Assembly (NCBI GenBank): GCA_964470995.1
Contig: CAYYEP010000004.1
Location: 3,498-67,497, forward strand
Length of the DNA stretch: 64,000 nt
Reading direction: 5' to 3'
From: UBA5738 sp964470995
GTDB lineage: Bacteria > Patescibacteriota > Minisyncoccia > Minisyncoccales > UBA5738
Positions 42,898 to 51,845 of the stretch are shown here, in pieces (positions within the stretch are counted from its first letter, which is position 1; each line of letters opens with the position of its first letter). The position numbers were made by a program, and so were the translations under genes. Below the pieces are notes generated by a model. It saw only the letters and a list, made by a program, of their open reading frames with translations. It ran no database searches and was not told where the DNA came from.

Positions 42898-43632
42898 ATG
42901 GATAAAAAAAGTTTGATTACTGTGGGTGCGGCGGTGCTTGCTGCGATTGCGGTGTTGGTTTTGGCCAATGGTGGTTTGCCTGCCGGAACGGCAAAAGGTG
43001 GCAATTCAGCCGGGTTAATGCCGTTGGATCCGGCGGCTAAGAAAAATTTGCCCGATTCGGAGCCGGCAGGGGAAGCGGTTTTACCCGGTAAGGAGGCAAC
43101 AGAGACGGAGACGGAAACCGTTGCTGTTTCGGCGGAAGACAATAATTACAAAAAAGTCATGAACGCAACCATTAAAACCAGTTTGGGACAGATTAAGGTG
43201 GAATTGTATGGCGACAAAATGCCGGTTACGGCGGGGAATTTTGCCAAGCTGGCTGATTCCGGATTTTATAACGGGATAAAATTTCATCGCGTGATTAAGG
43301 ATTTCATGATCCAGGGCGGTGATCCGTTAAGCAAGGACGATTCGCTAAAAACACGCTGGGGAACCGGCGGCCCGGGATACCAATTTGACGATGAAAAATT
43401 TGATGGGGATTACACGCGCGGTACACTAGCGATGGCCAATGCCGGGCCAAATACCAATGGCAGCCAGTTTTTTATAATGCATAATGATATGCCGTTACCC
43501 AAAGCTTATGTGATTTTCGGCAAGGTTGTCGAAGGGATTGAGGTGGTGGACAAAATTGCCAGTTTGGCGACGGATTCGCGAGATTGTCCTCTTGTCCCGC
43601 CGGTCATTGAAAGCATTACCGTCGAGAAGTAA
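42898..43632 (+). CDS. Cyclophilin-type peptidyl-prolyl isomerase, exported
   Basis: 244 residues: an N-terminal hydrophobic anchor (about 5-24), an acidic linker to about 82, then a cyclophilin domain. FHRVIKDFMIQGGDP holds the catalytic Arg, and GTLAMANAGPNTNGSQFFI is the conserved core. It would catalyse proline isomerisation in proteins outside the membrane. Similar to the small PpiA/PpiB bacterial forms that lack the Trp in the cyclosporin site. Confidence 0.92.
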   Translation: MDKKSLITVGAAVLAAIAVLVLANGGLPAGTAKGGNSAGLMPLDPAAKKNLPDSEPAGEAVLPGKEATETETETVAVSAEDNNYKKVMNATIKTSLGQIKVELYGDKMPVTAGNFAKLADSGFYNGIKFHRVIKDFMIQGGDPLSKDDSLKTRWGTGGPGYQFDDEKFDGDYTRGTLAMANAGPNTNGSQFFIMHNDMPLPKAYVIFGKVVEGIEVVDKIASLATDSRDCPLVPPVIESITVEK

Positions 43633-43774
43633 AACTTACGCGTTTGGCGGTGAGCGAAAATTAAAAATATGACGAATAACGCGGGGCCGAAATCGTGCAG
43701 GTTTTGGAAAAATATTTTCGCGGGTTTTTAGAAATACGAATACAAAGTTTGTAACCGCGTAGGTTTGGGGGGGC

Positions 43775-43803
43775 AAAAATCACAGGCAAGACTTGTGATT
43801 TTT
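43775..43803 (+). terminator. Intrinsic terminator
   Basis: AAAAATCACA (43775-43784) pairs with TGTGATTTTT (43794-43803), working in both directions. Confidence 0.7.
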
Positions 43804-43870
43804 GATTTTGAGATCCATTTTGTTTATTTTGGGATTAAGAGTATTATAAAAATGAATTTTCGAGGAATTC

Positions 43871-44941
43871 ATGGACGATAACAAAAAAATCAGGGTGACG
43901 TGCGCAATGTCGGGCGGCGTGGACAGTGCGGTCAGCGCGGCTTTGCTTAAAAAAGCCGGTTTTGGGGTAACCGGGGTGTTTATGAAGTTCTGGACTGAAC
44001 CGGCCGCTACCGGGGTGTATTTGCCCGAAAACCGATGCTGTTCGGGCGAAGCTGAATTGCGGGCGCGCAAAACCGCATTCCAACTGCGGATTCCGTTTTA
44101 TGTTTTGGATGTAAAAGACGAGTTTAAGAAAATGGTCGTTGACCGGTTTGTCGCGGATGCCAAAACCGGCCTGACCGCCAATCCCTGCGTTGTTTGCAAC
44201 CAAGAAATCAAATTCGGGTTGTTAATTGACAAAGCCCTGCAAATGGGCGCGGATTATGTGGCCACCGGCCATTATGTCCGAATGAAAAAGGCCCGGAACG
44301 GGATTTATCATTTGTTGAAAGGAAAGGACAAAGAAAAAGACCAGTCGTATTTTTTGTGGCGGTTAAACCAGGATCAGTTGGCGCGGGTGATATTCCCGGT
44401 GGGTTGTTTTGAAAAAAACGAAGTGCGAAAATTGGCCAAGAAATGGAAATTGCCTTCCGCGGCCACGCCCGAATCGCAGGAAGTTTGTTTTGCACCGGCT
44501 GGCATGGATGTTTTTCTGGAAAAACATTGCGGCAAAAAACCGGGAAATATCATTGATGCGGAGGGGTGTATCATTGGACGGCATAATGGATTATGGTTCT
44601 ATACCATAGGACAGCGCAAAGGGATTAAATTGTCCGGCGGGCCGTTCTATGTTAGGGCCAGAGATATTGCAAAAAACGAGTTGATAGTTGCGCGAAGCGC
44701 AAAAGAGCTGGGGCGCGGACAGGCAATTTTGTCGGATATAAATTGGGTTGCGGGAATGATGCCGGATTTACCGCTGACAGCCCAAGTAAGAATCCGTTAC
44801 CGGGCAAAGGAGGTTTTTTCGGTTTTGGGTAAAGACAGTTTATTAAGATTTGATAAGCCGCAATTTGCGGTTACGCCGGGCCAGTCGGCGGTGTTTTATA
44901 AGAGGGGCGAAGTCATCGGGGGCGGTGTTATCCGGGGTTAA
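43871..44941 (+). CDS. mnmA: tRNA-specific 2-thiouridylase
   Basis: 356 residues, normal length. MSGGVDSAV is the PP-loop that binds ATP. The catalytic cysteines lie in NPCVVCN and SQEVCF, which form the disulfide used in sulfur transfer. GHYVRMKK and TIGQRKGI are further MnmA motifs. It puts the 2-thio group on U34 of Lys, Glu and Gln tRNAs. Start supported by GAGG five to nine bases before the ATG. Confidence 0.95.
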   Translation: MDDNKKIRVTCAMSGGVDSAVSAALLKKAGFGVTGVFMKFWTEPAATGVYLPENRCCSGEAELRARKTAFQLRIPFYVLDVKDEFKKMVVDRFVADAKTGLTANPCVVCNQEIKFGLLIDKALQMGADYVATGHYVRMKKARNGIYHLLKGKDKEKDQSYFLWRLNQDQLARVIFPVGCFEKNEVRKLAKKWKLPSAATPESQEVCFAPAGMDVFLEKHCGKKPGNIIDAEGCIIGRHNGLWFYTIGQRKGIKLSGGPFYVRARDIAKNELIVARSAKELGRGQAILSDINWVAGMMPDLPLTAQVRIRYRAKEVFSVLGKDSLLRFDKPQFAVTPGQSAVFYKRGEVIGGGVIRG

Positions 44942-45071
44942 TAAAAAAGAGATTAAATTTGATAAAAAACGGTGATAATGTGTTTTTTTTGTGGGGGGCG
45001 GGAGAAATTGCTTGGTTTGAGGCAGGGGTTGATTTATGTTATTGTTAATGAATCTAGATAATCCAGAATCC

Positions 45072-46715
45072 ATGAAGAAATCAGCTTCAAAAAGGAAAAG
45101 CGAAAAAAAGATCAACAAAGAAAGCAGGAACGCAAGATTTGCGCAAGATACGGTGGCCAAGCCGCTGGTTAAGATCGCATCCGGTATTAGGCCGCGGATA
45201 GTCAATGCGGCGGCGTTGGAAGCCAAGTTTATTCCGGCGCCCAAGATCGTGCCCAAACCGGTAGTAAAGAAAGGAGTGTCCGAAATTCAGAAACCCAAAG
45301 CCGAGGAAGCCGAGTCGGAATTTGAATTAAAGAAGACTAGAATCAGGATTATCGGAATCGGCGGAGGCGGCGGGAATATTGTTTCGGAAATCGCCGAAAA
45401 AGTAAAAAAATCTTCTTTTTGCATTGCCAATACCGATTTTGCGGCTTTGCGCAACGCTCCCAAGAATGTAACGGTTTTTCAATTCGGTGAAAATGTGACC
45501 CATGGTTTGGGTACCGGTATGGATGCGCGGATTGCCGAGGAGGCCGCGACTGCCGAGAGAGAAGCGATCAAAAAGCTGGTGGAGGATCAGGATTTAGTAA
45601 TTATTGTGGCGTCGCTGGGCGGCGGCGCGGGTTCGGGTGCGGCGCCGGTGTTTGCGCAAATATCGAAAAGCTTGGGGAATCTGACGTACGGTATTTTTAC
45701 AATGCCTTTTGTTTTTGAAGGATCAAAAAAAAGCGATATTGCCAAGGCCGCGTTGGAGCGGTTGAAGCCATATTTGAATGCGCTTACGGTTTTACCGAAT
45801 GAGCGCGTGTTTGAGGTGGTTCCCAAAACGACGCCATTTTCCAAAACTTTGTCTTATGTTAATTCGATGTTATCGGACAGCTTGGAGGGGTTAATTGAGA
45901 CAATTTATGATACTGGACTGATAAATATTGATTTTGCCGATTTGCGAACGATCTTGGCTGGCAACGGCAAGATAGCTTTTTTAAATACCGTGTCTTTCAA
46001 AAAGGGGGAAGAAACAGATTTAGAAGCGTTTGAAAAAGTTTTCGGGTCGCCGCTTTATCCATATACAATCGATAAAGCGCGGGGTATGTTATTGAATATC
46101 GTGGCGCAAAAGGATTTAAAACTTCTCGAGGTAAATAAAATACTGACTAGTGTTGCCGGGCGCATACACAAAGACGCGAGGATAATTTTTGGCATAGGAC
46201 ATGAAGGTGCTAAAGACGGTTCCGTGCGGGTGACGGTATTGGCAACGGGTTGTATATACGGGGATATCCAGGATAATGGCGCGGCCAAAGAGGTGATGCC
46301 GGTTCCAGTTCCCAATCCCAGGCCAAACAAAATTTTGGAGCCGCCAAAACCGATAAACGCGGCAAAAAAATCAAAACCGGCGGGAAAGACAAAAAAAATC
46401 GTGGCCAAGGCGCTAAAGGTGCGGGTGGATAAAAAAAAGATCGAGGTAAAAAAAGAGATTCCGGCGAAAAAAGAGGTTCCCGCCAAGATTGAAAAAATAG
46501 TGCCTGCAGTTAAACCGAAGGTGGGGGCGCCGGTCGAGTTTTTTGGTGAGGCGGAGCCGGGTGCTTATCAGGATCAGCAAAGTATTGTTGAACAGTTTGC
46601 GCCGGTGAGGCGAAATGCGCTTCAGGTTAAGAAAGAGATCGAGATGGAAGAAAAGCAGATGATGGAGAAAGAGAAAGAGTGGGATGTTCCCGCTTTTCTC
46701 CGCAAGAAGAAATAA
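45072..46715 (+). CDS. ftsZ: FtsZ-family GTPase with extended N-terminus
   Basis: About 547 residues from ATG 45072 (ATG 45036 would add twelve). A basic, disordered N-terminal stretch of about 85 residues precedes the tubulin-like domain: GIGGGGGNIVSE, ANTDFAAL, the tubulin signature as GGGAGSGAAP (canonical GGGTGTG), and the synergy loop NIDFADLRTIL. A long Lys/Pro-rich linker leads to WDVPAFLRKKK, which matches the FtsZ C-terminal peptide that binds membrane tethers. It should assemble the division ring. Changes in the signature may lower GTP turnover. Canonical FtsZ has a very short N-terminus and about 380 residues. Confidence 0.88.
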   Translation: MKKSASKRKSEKKINKESRNARFAQDTVAKPLVKIASGIRPRIVNAAALEAKFIPAPKIVPKPVVKKGVSEIQKPKAEEAESEFELKKTRIRIIGIGGGGGNIVSEIAEKVKKSSFCIANTDFAALRNAPKNVTVFQFGENVTHGLGTGMDARIAEEAATAEREAIKKLVEDQDLVIIVASLGGGAGSGAAPVFAQISKSLGNLTYGIFTMPFVFEGSKKSDIAKAALERLKPYLNALTVLPNERVFEVVPKTTPFSKTLSYVNSMLSDSLEGLIETIYDTGLINIDFADLRTILAGNGKIAFLNTVSFKKGEETDLEAFEKVFGSPLYPYTIDKARGMLLNIVAQKDLKLLEVNKILTSVAGRIHKDARIIFGIGHEGAKDGSVRVTVLATGCIYGDIQDNGAAKEVMPVPVPNPRPNKILEPPKPINAAKKSKPAGKTKKIVAKALKVRVDKKKIEVKKEIPAKKEVPAKIEKIVPAVKPKVGAPVEFFGEAEPGAYQDQQSIVEQFAPVRRNALQVKKEIEMEEKQMMEKEKEWDVPAFLRKKK

Positions 46716-46724
46716 AATTTTGTT

Positions 46725-46758
46725 GTTCGGCCATATAAAAAATGCAGATTGGCCGAAC
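46725..46758 (+). terminator. Stem-loop after ftsZ
   Basis: GTTCGGCCA/TGGCCGAAC perfect 9-bp stem. It lacks a strong T-run, so termination is uncertain. Confidence 0.45.
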
Positions 46759-46790
46759 CCTTCAGTTTCGGTTTTGTTTTGTATCTACGG

Positions 46791-46846
46791 CAACCACGGA
46801 AATTTCAGCAAAGCATTTTTGAGATGCTTTTCGGGATTCGTGGTTG
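46791..46846 (+). promoter_or_regulatory. Nested stem-loop upstream of nnrD
   Basis: Outer arms CAACCACG (46791-46798) and CGTGGTTG (46839-46846) enclose an inner AAGCAT/ATGCTT hairpin (46811-46829). It lies 34 bp before the start codon. Confidence 0.5.
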
Positions 46847-46879
46847 TGGGAAGTGAGCAGTACTACTAAACAAAAAAAT

Positions 46880-47764
46880 ATGGCGACGGTAACCATATCC
46901 AAGGAGATATTGGATAAAATATACGTTAAGCGTCCGGAAGACAGCAAAAAATACGATTTTGGCTACGTTTTGATTATCGGGGGTTCGGAATATTATTCGG
47001 GTGCGCCGGCAATGGCGGCAATGGCGGCGTTTAACGCGGGAGCGGATATGGTGCGTATCGTGGCGCCGCGGCGCGCCAGCGATATTATTGCTTCGTTTTC
47101 GCCAGTGATGGCAACGACTTCTCTGGATGGCCCAAGGCTGTGTTTGGATAACGTAAGCGTGTTACTGGAAGCGATGGAATCGATAAAATTGTTTTCGGAG
47201 GGAAAATGCGCCGCAGTAATTGGCGGCGGCATCGGGCGGTCGCCGGAGACAATGGAGGCAGTGCGCGAATTCATTAAAGGAATTGATGGAATACCGGTGG
47301 TGGTTGACGCGGATGCCATCCGATCGCTGGCGGATAAAATTGAATTAGCCAGAGGTAAGAATTTGGTTTTTACGCCGCATGCGCGAGAATTTAATACGAT
47401 GACAGGAAATAAATGCGATGGATTATCCGATGAGCAATTGGCCGAAATTGTGCGAAACCAGGCGGCAAATTTGGGCGCGGGGATTATTTTGAAGGGTAAG
47501 ACCGATTTTATTTCTAATGGTGTTGACGTGGCTTACAATATTACCGGAAATGCGTTAATGACCAAGGGCGGGACGGGTGATACGCTGGCGGGATTATTGG
47601 GCGCGATGTTGGCGCGCGGCGTTAATATGTTTGATGCCGCGTGCGCGGCGGCGTATATTAACGGTGCGGCGGGCGATTTGGCGGGAGTGCGGCGCGGCGA
47701 AGCGGTGACGGCAATGGACTTGATCGATGAGATTCCCAATGTTTTGCCTAAATATCAATATTAA
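46880..47764 (+). CDS. nnrD: NAD(P)H-hydrate dehydratase
   Basis: 294 residues from ATG 46880. This is the ribokinase-like YjeF C-terminal domain alone: VLIIGGSEYYSGAPAMAAMAA, VFTPHAREF and GGTGDTLAGLLGAMLA contain the nucleotide and catalytic Asp sites. It uses ADP or ATP to dehydrate damaged NAD(P)H hydrate. The epimerase domain often fused to it is absent from this gene. An upstream in-frame start at 46844 would place the hairpin end inside the gene and is less likely. Confidence 0.9.
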   Translation: MATVTISKEILDKIYVKRPEDSKKYDFGYVLIIGGSEYYSGAPAMAAMAAFNAGADMVRIVAPRRASDIIASFSPVMATTSLDGPRLCLDNVSVLLEAMESIKLFSEGKCAAVIGGGIGRSPETMEAVREFIKGIDGIPVVVDADAIRSLADKIELARGKNLVFTPHAREFNTMTGNKCDGLSDEQLAEIVRNQAANLGAGIILKGKTDFISNGVDVAYNITGNALMTKGGTGDTLAGLLGAMLARGVNMFDAACAAAYINGAAGDLAGVRRGEAVTAMDLIDEIPNVLPKYQY

Positions 47765-47814
47765 ACAACAAAATGCCAAATTTCAAATTACAAACAAATA
47801 TAAATTAGGATAAA

Positions 47815-47841
47815 AAATGTAAATGGGAACATTTTACATTT
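47815..47841 (+). terminator. Possible terminator between nnrD and trxB
   Basis: AAATGTAAA/TTTACATTT, AT-rich 9-bp stem. Confidence 0.35.
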
Positions 47842-47888
47842 GATTATCGGTAATCGTTTGTGATTTATGAGTTGGGATTCAGCAATTT

Positions 47889-48812
47889 ATGCATGACCTT
47901 ATTATAATTGGTGGCGGACCGGCTGGGATGAGCGCGGCGATTTACGCGGCGCGCCAGAAACTTGATTTTATGTTGCTAACCAAGGAATTTGGCGGCCAAA
48001 TGGCGAAAAAGGAGGTGGCGATTGAAAATTATCCCGGCTTAGGCAGTATTTCGGCGTTGGATTTGATCGCTAAGTTTCGGGATCATCTTAAATTATTGAA
48101 TGTTGAAGTTGTTTTTGGCGAGGCGGTGAGGTTGGCAAAGATGGCGGGCGGATTTTCGATTAAGACCGAAAAAGAATTTTTTGAGAGCCGGGCGGTGATT
48201 TTGGCAACCGGAGCGTCGCCGAGAATGTTGAATATTCCCGGAGAAAAGGAATTTATCGGTCGGGGAGTCGGTTATTGCGCCACTTGCGACGGTCCGTTAT
48301 TTGCACGGAGGCGCACGGCGGTAATCGGGGGGGGAAATTCGGCGTTTGAGGCGGCAATTTTTTTGGCAAAATTCGCGGCAGAGGTTTTTTTGATCGAACG
48401 CGGGCCGAAGATTTTTGCCGATCATACCAACCAGGAGTTGGCACAGGCGACCGGAAAGGTAAAAATCATTACCAATGCGAAGATCGCGCGGATTGAGGGA
48501 GCAAATTTTGTGAGCGGGCTGGTTTACACCGATGCGGAAAATAACGAAGCGAAATTGCCGGTAGAAGGGATATTTATCAAGGCCGGGTCGGAACCGGCAT
48601 CGGTGTTTGCGGGAGAATTGGCCGAATTAAACGAGCGGGGCGAGATAAAATTCGATTATGCGACTCAGACGACCAAGACTCCGGGATTATTTGCGGCGGG
48701 CGATGTGTCGGCTATTAAATTCAAGCAAATCGTGGTTGCGGCGGGCGAAGGCGCCAAGGCGGCGATGGCGGCAAATGACTATTTGATCAATCTCGGCCAA
48801 AAAAATAATTAA
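47889..48812 (+). CDS. trxB: Thioredoxin reductase
   Basis: 307 residues. FAD site IIGGGPAGMSAAIYAAR, redox pair CATC in GYCATCDGP, NADPH site IGGGNSAFEAA and the FAD-closing GLFAAGDVSAIKFKQ. It transfers electrons from NADPH to thioredoxin-like proteins, possibly including the small thioredoxin of the arsenic cluster. The NADPH motif has FEAA rather than the common AVEEA, so cofactor choice could differ. Confidence 0.92.
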   Translation: MHDLIIIGGGPAGMSAAIYAARQKLDFMLLTKEFGGQMAKKEVAIENYPGLGSISALDLIAKFRDHLKLLNVEVVFGEAVRLAKMAGGFSIKTEKEFFESRAVILATGASPRMLNIPGEKEFIGRGVGYCATCDGPLFARRRTAVIGGGNSAFEAAIFLAKFAAEVFLIERGPKIFADHTNQELAQATGKVKIITNAKIARIEGANFVSGLVYTDAENNEAKLPVEGIFIKAGSEPASVFAGELAELNERGEIKFDYATQTTKTPGLFAAGDVSAIKFKQIVVAAGEGAKAAMAANDYLINLGQKNN

Positions 48813-48846
48813 CAAACCGGCGTATAAAAAATCGGCGGTCATCCAA

Positions 48847-50082
48847 ATGTTTTCGGGGTCAAAGACAAAAATCAAATCCGTGCGCGCGCGCGAGATTCTT
48901 GATTCGCGCGGGAATCCAACCGTTGAGACAGAGATTGTTACCGGCGGCGGGAGGTTTGTTTCGGCAGTAGCTTCGGGGGCGTCGACGGGCGCGCATGAGG
49001 CTTGTGAGTTGCGCGACGGCGATCCAAAACGTTACGGCGGCAAAGGTGTTTTGAGGGCGGCTGGCAACGTTAATAATATGATCGCGCCAAAAATTGTCGG
49101 ATTGGACGCGCGTGAACAGCAAAAGATCGATGCGTTGATGATCGGTTTGGACGGTACCGAAAATAAATCCAAATTAGGCGCTAACGCGATCTGCAGCGTT
49201 TCAATGGCGGCAGCCAAGGCCGGGGCGGGAGAGAGAGATGTTTGGCGGCACATAGCTGAACTGGCACAAAACGAAAAACCGGCATTATCTAACCCGTGTT
49301 TTAACATCATTAATGGCGGCGCGCACGCGGGCAACCAGCTGGATGTGCAGGAATTTATGATTGTGCCGCAGGGGCAGAAATTTTCCGCCAATTTACGCGT
49401 GGCGGTGGAAGTTTACCATTGCCTGAAGGAAATCCTGGAAAGGGCGTACGGCAAGTCGGCGACCAATTTGGGAGATGAGGGCGGATTCGCGCCAGACCTA
49501 AAAACTCCCGAGGAGGCATTGGCGCTGATAATGCAGGCGGCGGAGGCGGCGCAAGCCAAAGAGAACATCAAGATAATCATGGATGTGGCTTCGACACAAT
49601 TTTTTGAGGGCGGCAAATATAAAATGCATATCGGGGAATTTGCGGCGGCACAGTTGGGGGAATTATATAAAAAGCTGGCCAACGACTTCCCTATTATCGG
49701 TTTTGAGGATCCGTTTGGCGAGGATGACTGGGCGGCCTGGGCGGCGTTTAAACCGATGAACGCGATAGTTATCGGTGATGATTTGTTGGTAACCAATCCA
49801 AAACGCATTAAGGAAGCCAACGAGAAAAATGCCTGTAATGCCATGATCCTGAAGCTTAACCAGATCGGGACAGTTTCCGAAGGGCTTGAGGCGGCCAGAT
49901 TGGCCGACCTTAACGGCTGGAAAGTCATTGTATCGCATCGTTCCGGGGAAACTAACGATGATTTTATCGCTGATTTTGCCGTGGGTATTGGTGCGGATTT
50001 CATCAAATCCGGGGCGCCGGCGCGCGGTGAACGCTTAGCTAAATACAATCGCTTAAGCAAGATCGAGGAAGAATTGCATTGA
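48847..50082 (+). CDS. eno: Enolase
   Basis: 411 residues. REILDSRGNPTVE at the N-terminus, GDEGGFAPDL with the catalytic Glu, FEDPFGEDDW with metal ligands, LKLNQIGTVSE with the catalytic Lys, and SHRSGETNDDFIADFAV, the enolase signature. It interconverts 2-phosphoglycerate and phosphoenolpyruvate. It is followed after 24 bp by phosphoglycerate mutase, giving two successive glycolytic steps side by side. Confidence 0.96.
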   Translation: MFSGSKTKIKSVRAREILDSRGNPTVETEIVTGGGRFVSAVASGASTGAHEACELRDGDPKRYGGKGVLRAAGNVNNMIAPKIVGLDAREQQKIDALMIGLDGTENKSKLGANAICSVSMAAAKAGAGERDVWRHIAELAQNEKPALSNPCFNIINGGAHAGNQLDVQEFMIVPQGQKFSANLRVAVEVYHCLKEILERAYGKSATNLGDEGGFAPDLKTPEEALALIMQAAEAAQAKENIKIIMDVASTQFFEGGKYKMHIGEFAAAQLGELYKKLANDFPIIGFEDPFGEDDWAAWAAFKPMNAIVIGDDLLVTNPKRIKEANEKNACNAMILKLNQIGTVSEGLEAARLADLNGWKVIVSHRSGETNDDFIADFAVGIGADFIKSGAPARGERLAKYNRLSKIEEELH

Positions 50083-50106
50083 TTTATGAATCGCGATTTA
50101 TGATTT

Positions 50107-50868
50107 ATGAATGAATCAAAAAAATTCAAAATTGTTTTATTGCGTCATGGGGAGAGTGCTTGGAACCGCGAGAACCGGTTTACCGGGTGGACGGATGTGG
50201 AGCTGTCGGATTTGGGCGTAAGCGAAGCTAAAGATGCCGGGCAAATCCTTAAAAAAGAGGGCTGGGTTTTTGATTTGGTTTTTACTTCGGTATTGAAACG
50301 GGCGGTTTTGACTACGGATATTGTTTTGGAACAGATGGATCGGGCCGATATTAAAATAAAATGCGCATGGCAGTTGAATGAGAGGCATTACGGCGCTTTG
50401 CAAGGATTGGATAAAGCGGAAATGGCAAAAAAATACGGCGAAGAACAGGTGTTGTCCTGGCGTCGGAGCTATGCGGTGCGGCCGCCCGAATTGAGCGACG
50501 CGCAGTATGTTGAGCAAAACCGGCAAACGATATTTAAAACCGTGCCGGCAGATAAAATGCCGCGGACCGAATCGCTGGCCGATACTTATGAACGCGCGGT
50601 GGGTTATTGGAATTCCGATATTGCGCCAGCGATCAGGGACGGCAAAAAGATACTGATCTCGGCGCACGGCAACAGCTTGCGCGCGATTATTAAGTTTTTG
50701 GATGGAATTTCGGACGAAAAAATTTCGGAATTGAATATACCGACGGGGGTGCCTCTGGTTTACGAGCTGGATGAGAGGCTAGAGCCAATAAATCATTATT
50801 ATTTGGGCGACCAAAGCGAGATCGAAGTTAAGATCGATAAGGTAAAAAATCAGGCAAAGCCGATATGA
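50107..50868 (+). CDS. gpmA: 2,3-bisphosphoglycerate-dependent phosphoglycerate mutase
   Basis: 253 residues. LLRHGESAWN contains the phospho-accepting His, NERHYGALQG the substrate loop and SAHGNSLRAI the second catalytic His. Length and motif order are those of cofactor-dependent GpmA. It interconverts 3- and 2-phosphoglycerate, directly before enolase in the pathway, and likely shares its transcript. Confidence 0.95.
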   Translation: MNESKKFKIVLLRHGESAWNRENRFTGWTDVELSDLGVSEAKDAGQILKKEGWVFDLVFTSVLKRAVLTTDIVLEQMDRADIKIKCAWQLNERHYGALQGLDKAEMAKKYGEEQVLSWRRSYAVRPPELSDAQYVEQNRQTIFKTVPADKMPRTESLADTYERAVGYWNSDIAPAIRDGKKILISAHGNSLRAIIKFLDGISDEKISELNIPTGVPLVYELDERLEPINHYYLGDQSEIEVKIDKVKNQAKPI

Positions 50869-50974
50869 ACGATTTTTTTAGGCATTATTTTTGTGATTAT
50901 TGCGGTGTGTTTTTTTGTTTATAATTATGAATATATATGCATTTGTTTTTGGCTGATTGAGAATTAGTTTTGGA

Positions 50975-51002
50975 TTGACAGGCGGATTGTATGTTCTATA
51001 AT
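50975..51002 (+). promoter_or_regulatory. Consensus promoter
   Basis: Perfect TTGACA (50975-50980) and TATAAT (50997-51002), 16-bp spacer. Confidence 0.75.
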
Positions 51003-51057
51003 TAAAACAATTTTAAAAATCCATGTTCGTGGCGAAAAACCGTATTTGTGCTTCGCA

Positions 51058-51177
51058 ATGGCGGTCAGAATCGGTTTTGAAGAAATGGATGTGTGTTTTG
51101 TTAAATTGGATAAAGCGGGCGTTGATATCGAGGCGTTTGGGCAAGGGTGGGAACAGATTGAAATGAGCGGTAAATAG
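51058..51177 (+). CDS. Possible small protein, 39 aa
   Basis: ATG 51058 to TAG 51177, acidic and protein-like (GFEEMDVCFVKLDKAGVDIE). The same frame is open back to 50968 and reads GEKPYLCFA before the ATG, so a longer product from a non-standard start, or a remnant, is possible. It lies below a consensus promoter. No family recognised. Confidence 0.35.
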   Translation: MAVRIGFEEMDVCFVKLDKAGVDIEAFGQGWEQIEMSGK

Positions 51178-51282
51178 TTGTTTATCAGTTGGAGTTGGAC
51201 GCGGGTTTGAATCGGGTTGAGGTTTTGGAGAATTAAGTAAAATCATTACTTAAAAGAAATTAAATTAATTAAATAAAAAAAT

Positions 51283-51465
51283 ATGGCTAAATACCAGGTC
51301 AACAAAGATAAATGCTTGGGATGTTTTATTTGCACTGTTAATTGTCCCAGCGGTATGCAGCAGGATGGCGACGGCAAGGCTAAGGTGGCGGATTCCGACG
51401 CGGTGGAGGCGTGCGGCGGTGAGAGCGTGTGCCCGCACGGCGTGATCGAAAAAACCGAAGAATAG
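51283..51465 (+). CDS. Small [4Fe-4S] ferredoxin
   Basis: 60 residues. CLGCFICTVNCP gives four Cys in the standard spacing and a second pair lies in EACGGESVCP. This fits a mono-cluster ferredoxin in which the extra pair may form a disulfide, as in some thermophile ferredoxins. It could feed electrons to the glutamate synthase core 380 bp downstream or exchange them with the hydrogenase. Its terminator makes it a separate transcript. Confidence 0.88.
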   Translation: MAKYQVNKDKCLGCFICTVNCPSGMQQDGDGKAKVADSDAVEACGGESVCPHGVIEKTEE

Positions 51466-51474
51466 TTTTTGGAG

Positions 51475-51497
51475 AAAACGCCCGTCCGGGCGTTTTT
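51475..51497 (+). terminator. Intrinsic terminator of the ferredoxin gene
   Basis: AACGCCCG-TC-CGGGCGTT hairpin followed by TTT. Confidence 0.8.
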
Positions 51498-51727
51498 GAG
51501 TTTGACTTAGTCCGTAATTTAAAATATTCTAAATTATCAGATGCACAGAGGCGTGCAATGATTGATTTTCTTGAATTACGAATCCTTAAACTTAAATGCC
51601 ATTGGAGCGGCCTAATTGTCCGCGTTTCTCTCGGGTTATTTTGGGATTAACCTAGGATAAGGGCGAAGGATAGGCTTCCAAAAAACAAAGCGTTTCGCAA
51701 TTCAAAGCAATCAATAACGATGATGTT
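51498..51727. other. Intergenic region, possible remnant
   Basis: One frame in this stretch reads like protein (LSDAQRRAMIDFLELRILKL, about 51531-51590) without a good start or promoter. It may be a gene remnant. Confidence 0.25.
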
Positions 51728-51746
51728 ACCCGTGAGCGGGTTTTTT
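51728..51746 (+). terminator. Short terminator-like hairpin
   Basis: ACCCG-TGAG-CGGGT followed by five T. Confidence 0.5.
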
Positions 51747-51755
51747 AGTTTGCGT

Positions 51756-51783
51756 TTGACAACCATTGCGGGTTAGCTATAAT
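51756..51783 (+). promoter_or_regulatory. Consensus promoter of the glutamate synthase gene
   Basis: Perfect TTGACA (51756-51761) and TATAAT (51778-51783), 16-bp spacer, about 60 bases of AT-rich leader. Confidence 0.8.
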
Positions 51784-51845
51784 TCTATTGTTTTGGGTCC
51801 TAATTATGAATATATAGTCATTATAATAATTAAAAATTAATAATT

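Larger units (their letters stand above)
50869..51282. other. Intergenic region with a strong promoter and small frame
   Basis: Apart from the promoter at 50975-51002 and the 39-codon frame at 51058, it is AT-rich. A 16-bp word TAATTATGAATATATA (50922-50937) recurs at 51801-51816 upstream of the glutamate synthase gene. Confidence 0.5.

Noticed and set aside
51013..51246. 77-codon minus-strand frame
   Set aside because: It lies opposite a consensus plus-strand promoter and a better plus-strand frame, and its composition is not protein-like.
50922..51816. Shared 16-mer TAATTATGAATATATA as a regulatory element
   Set aside because: Only two copies, AT-rich and differently placed relative to promoters; chance is a fair explanation.
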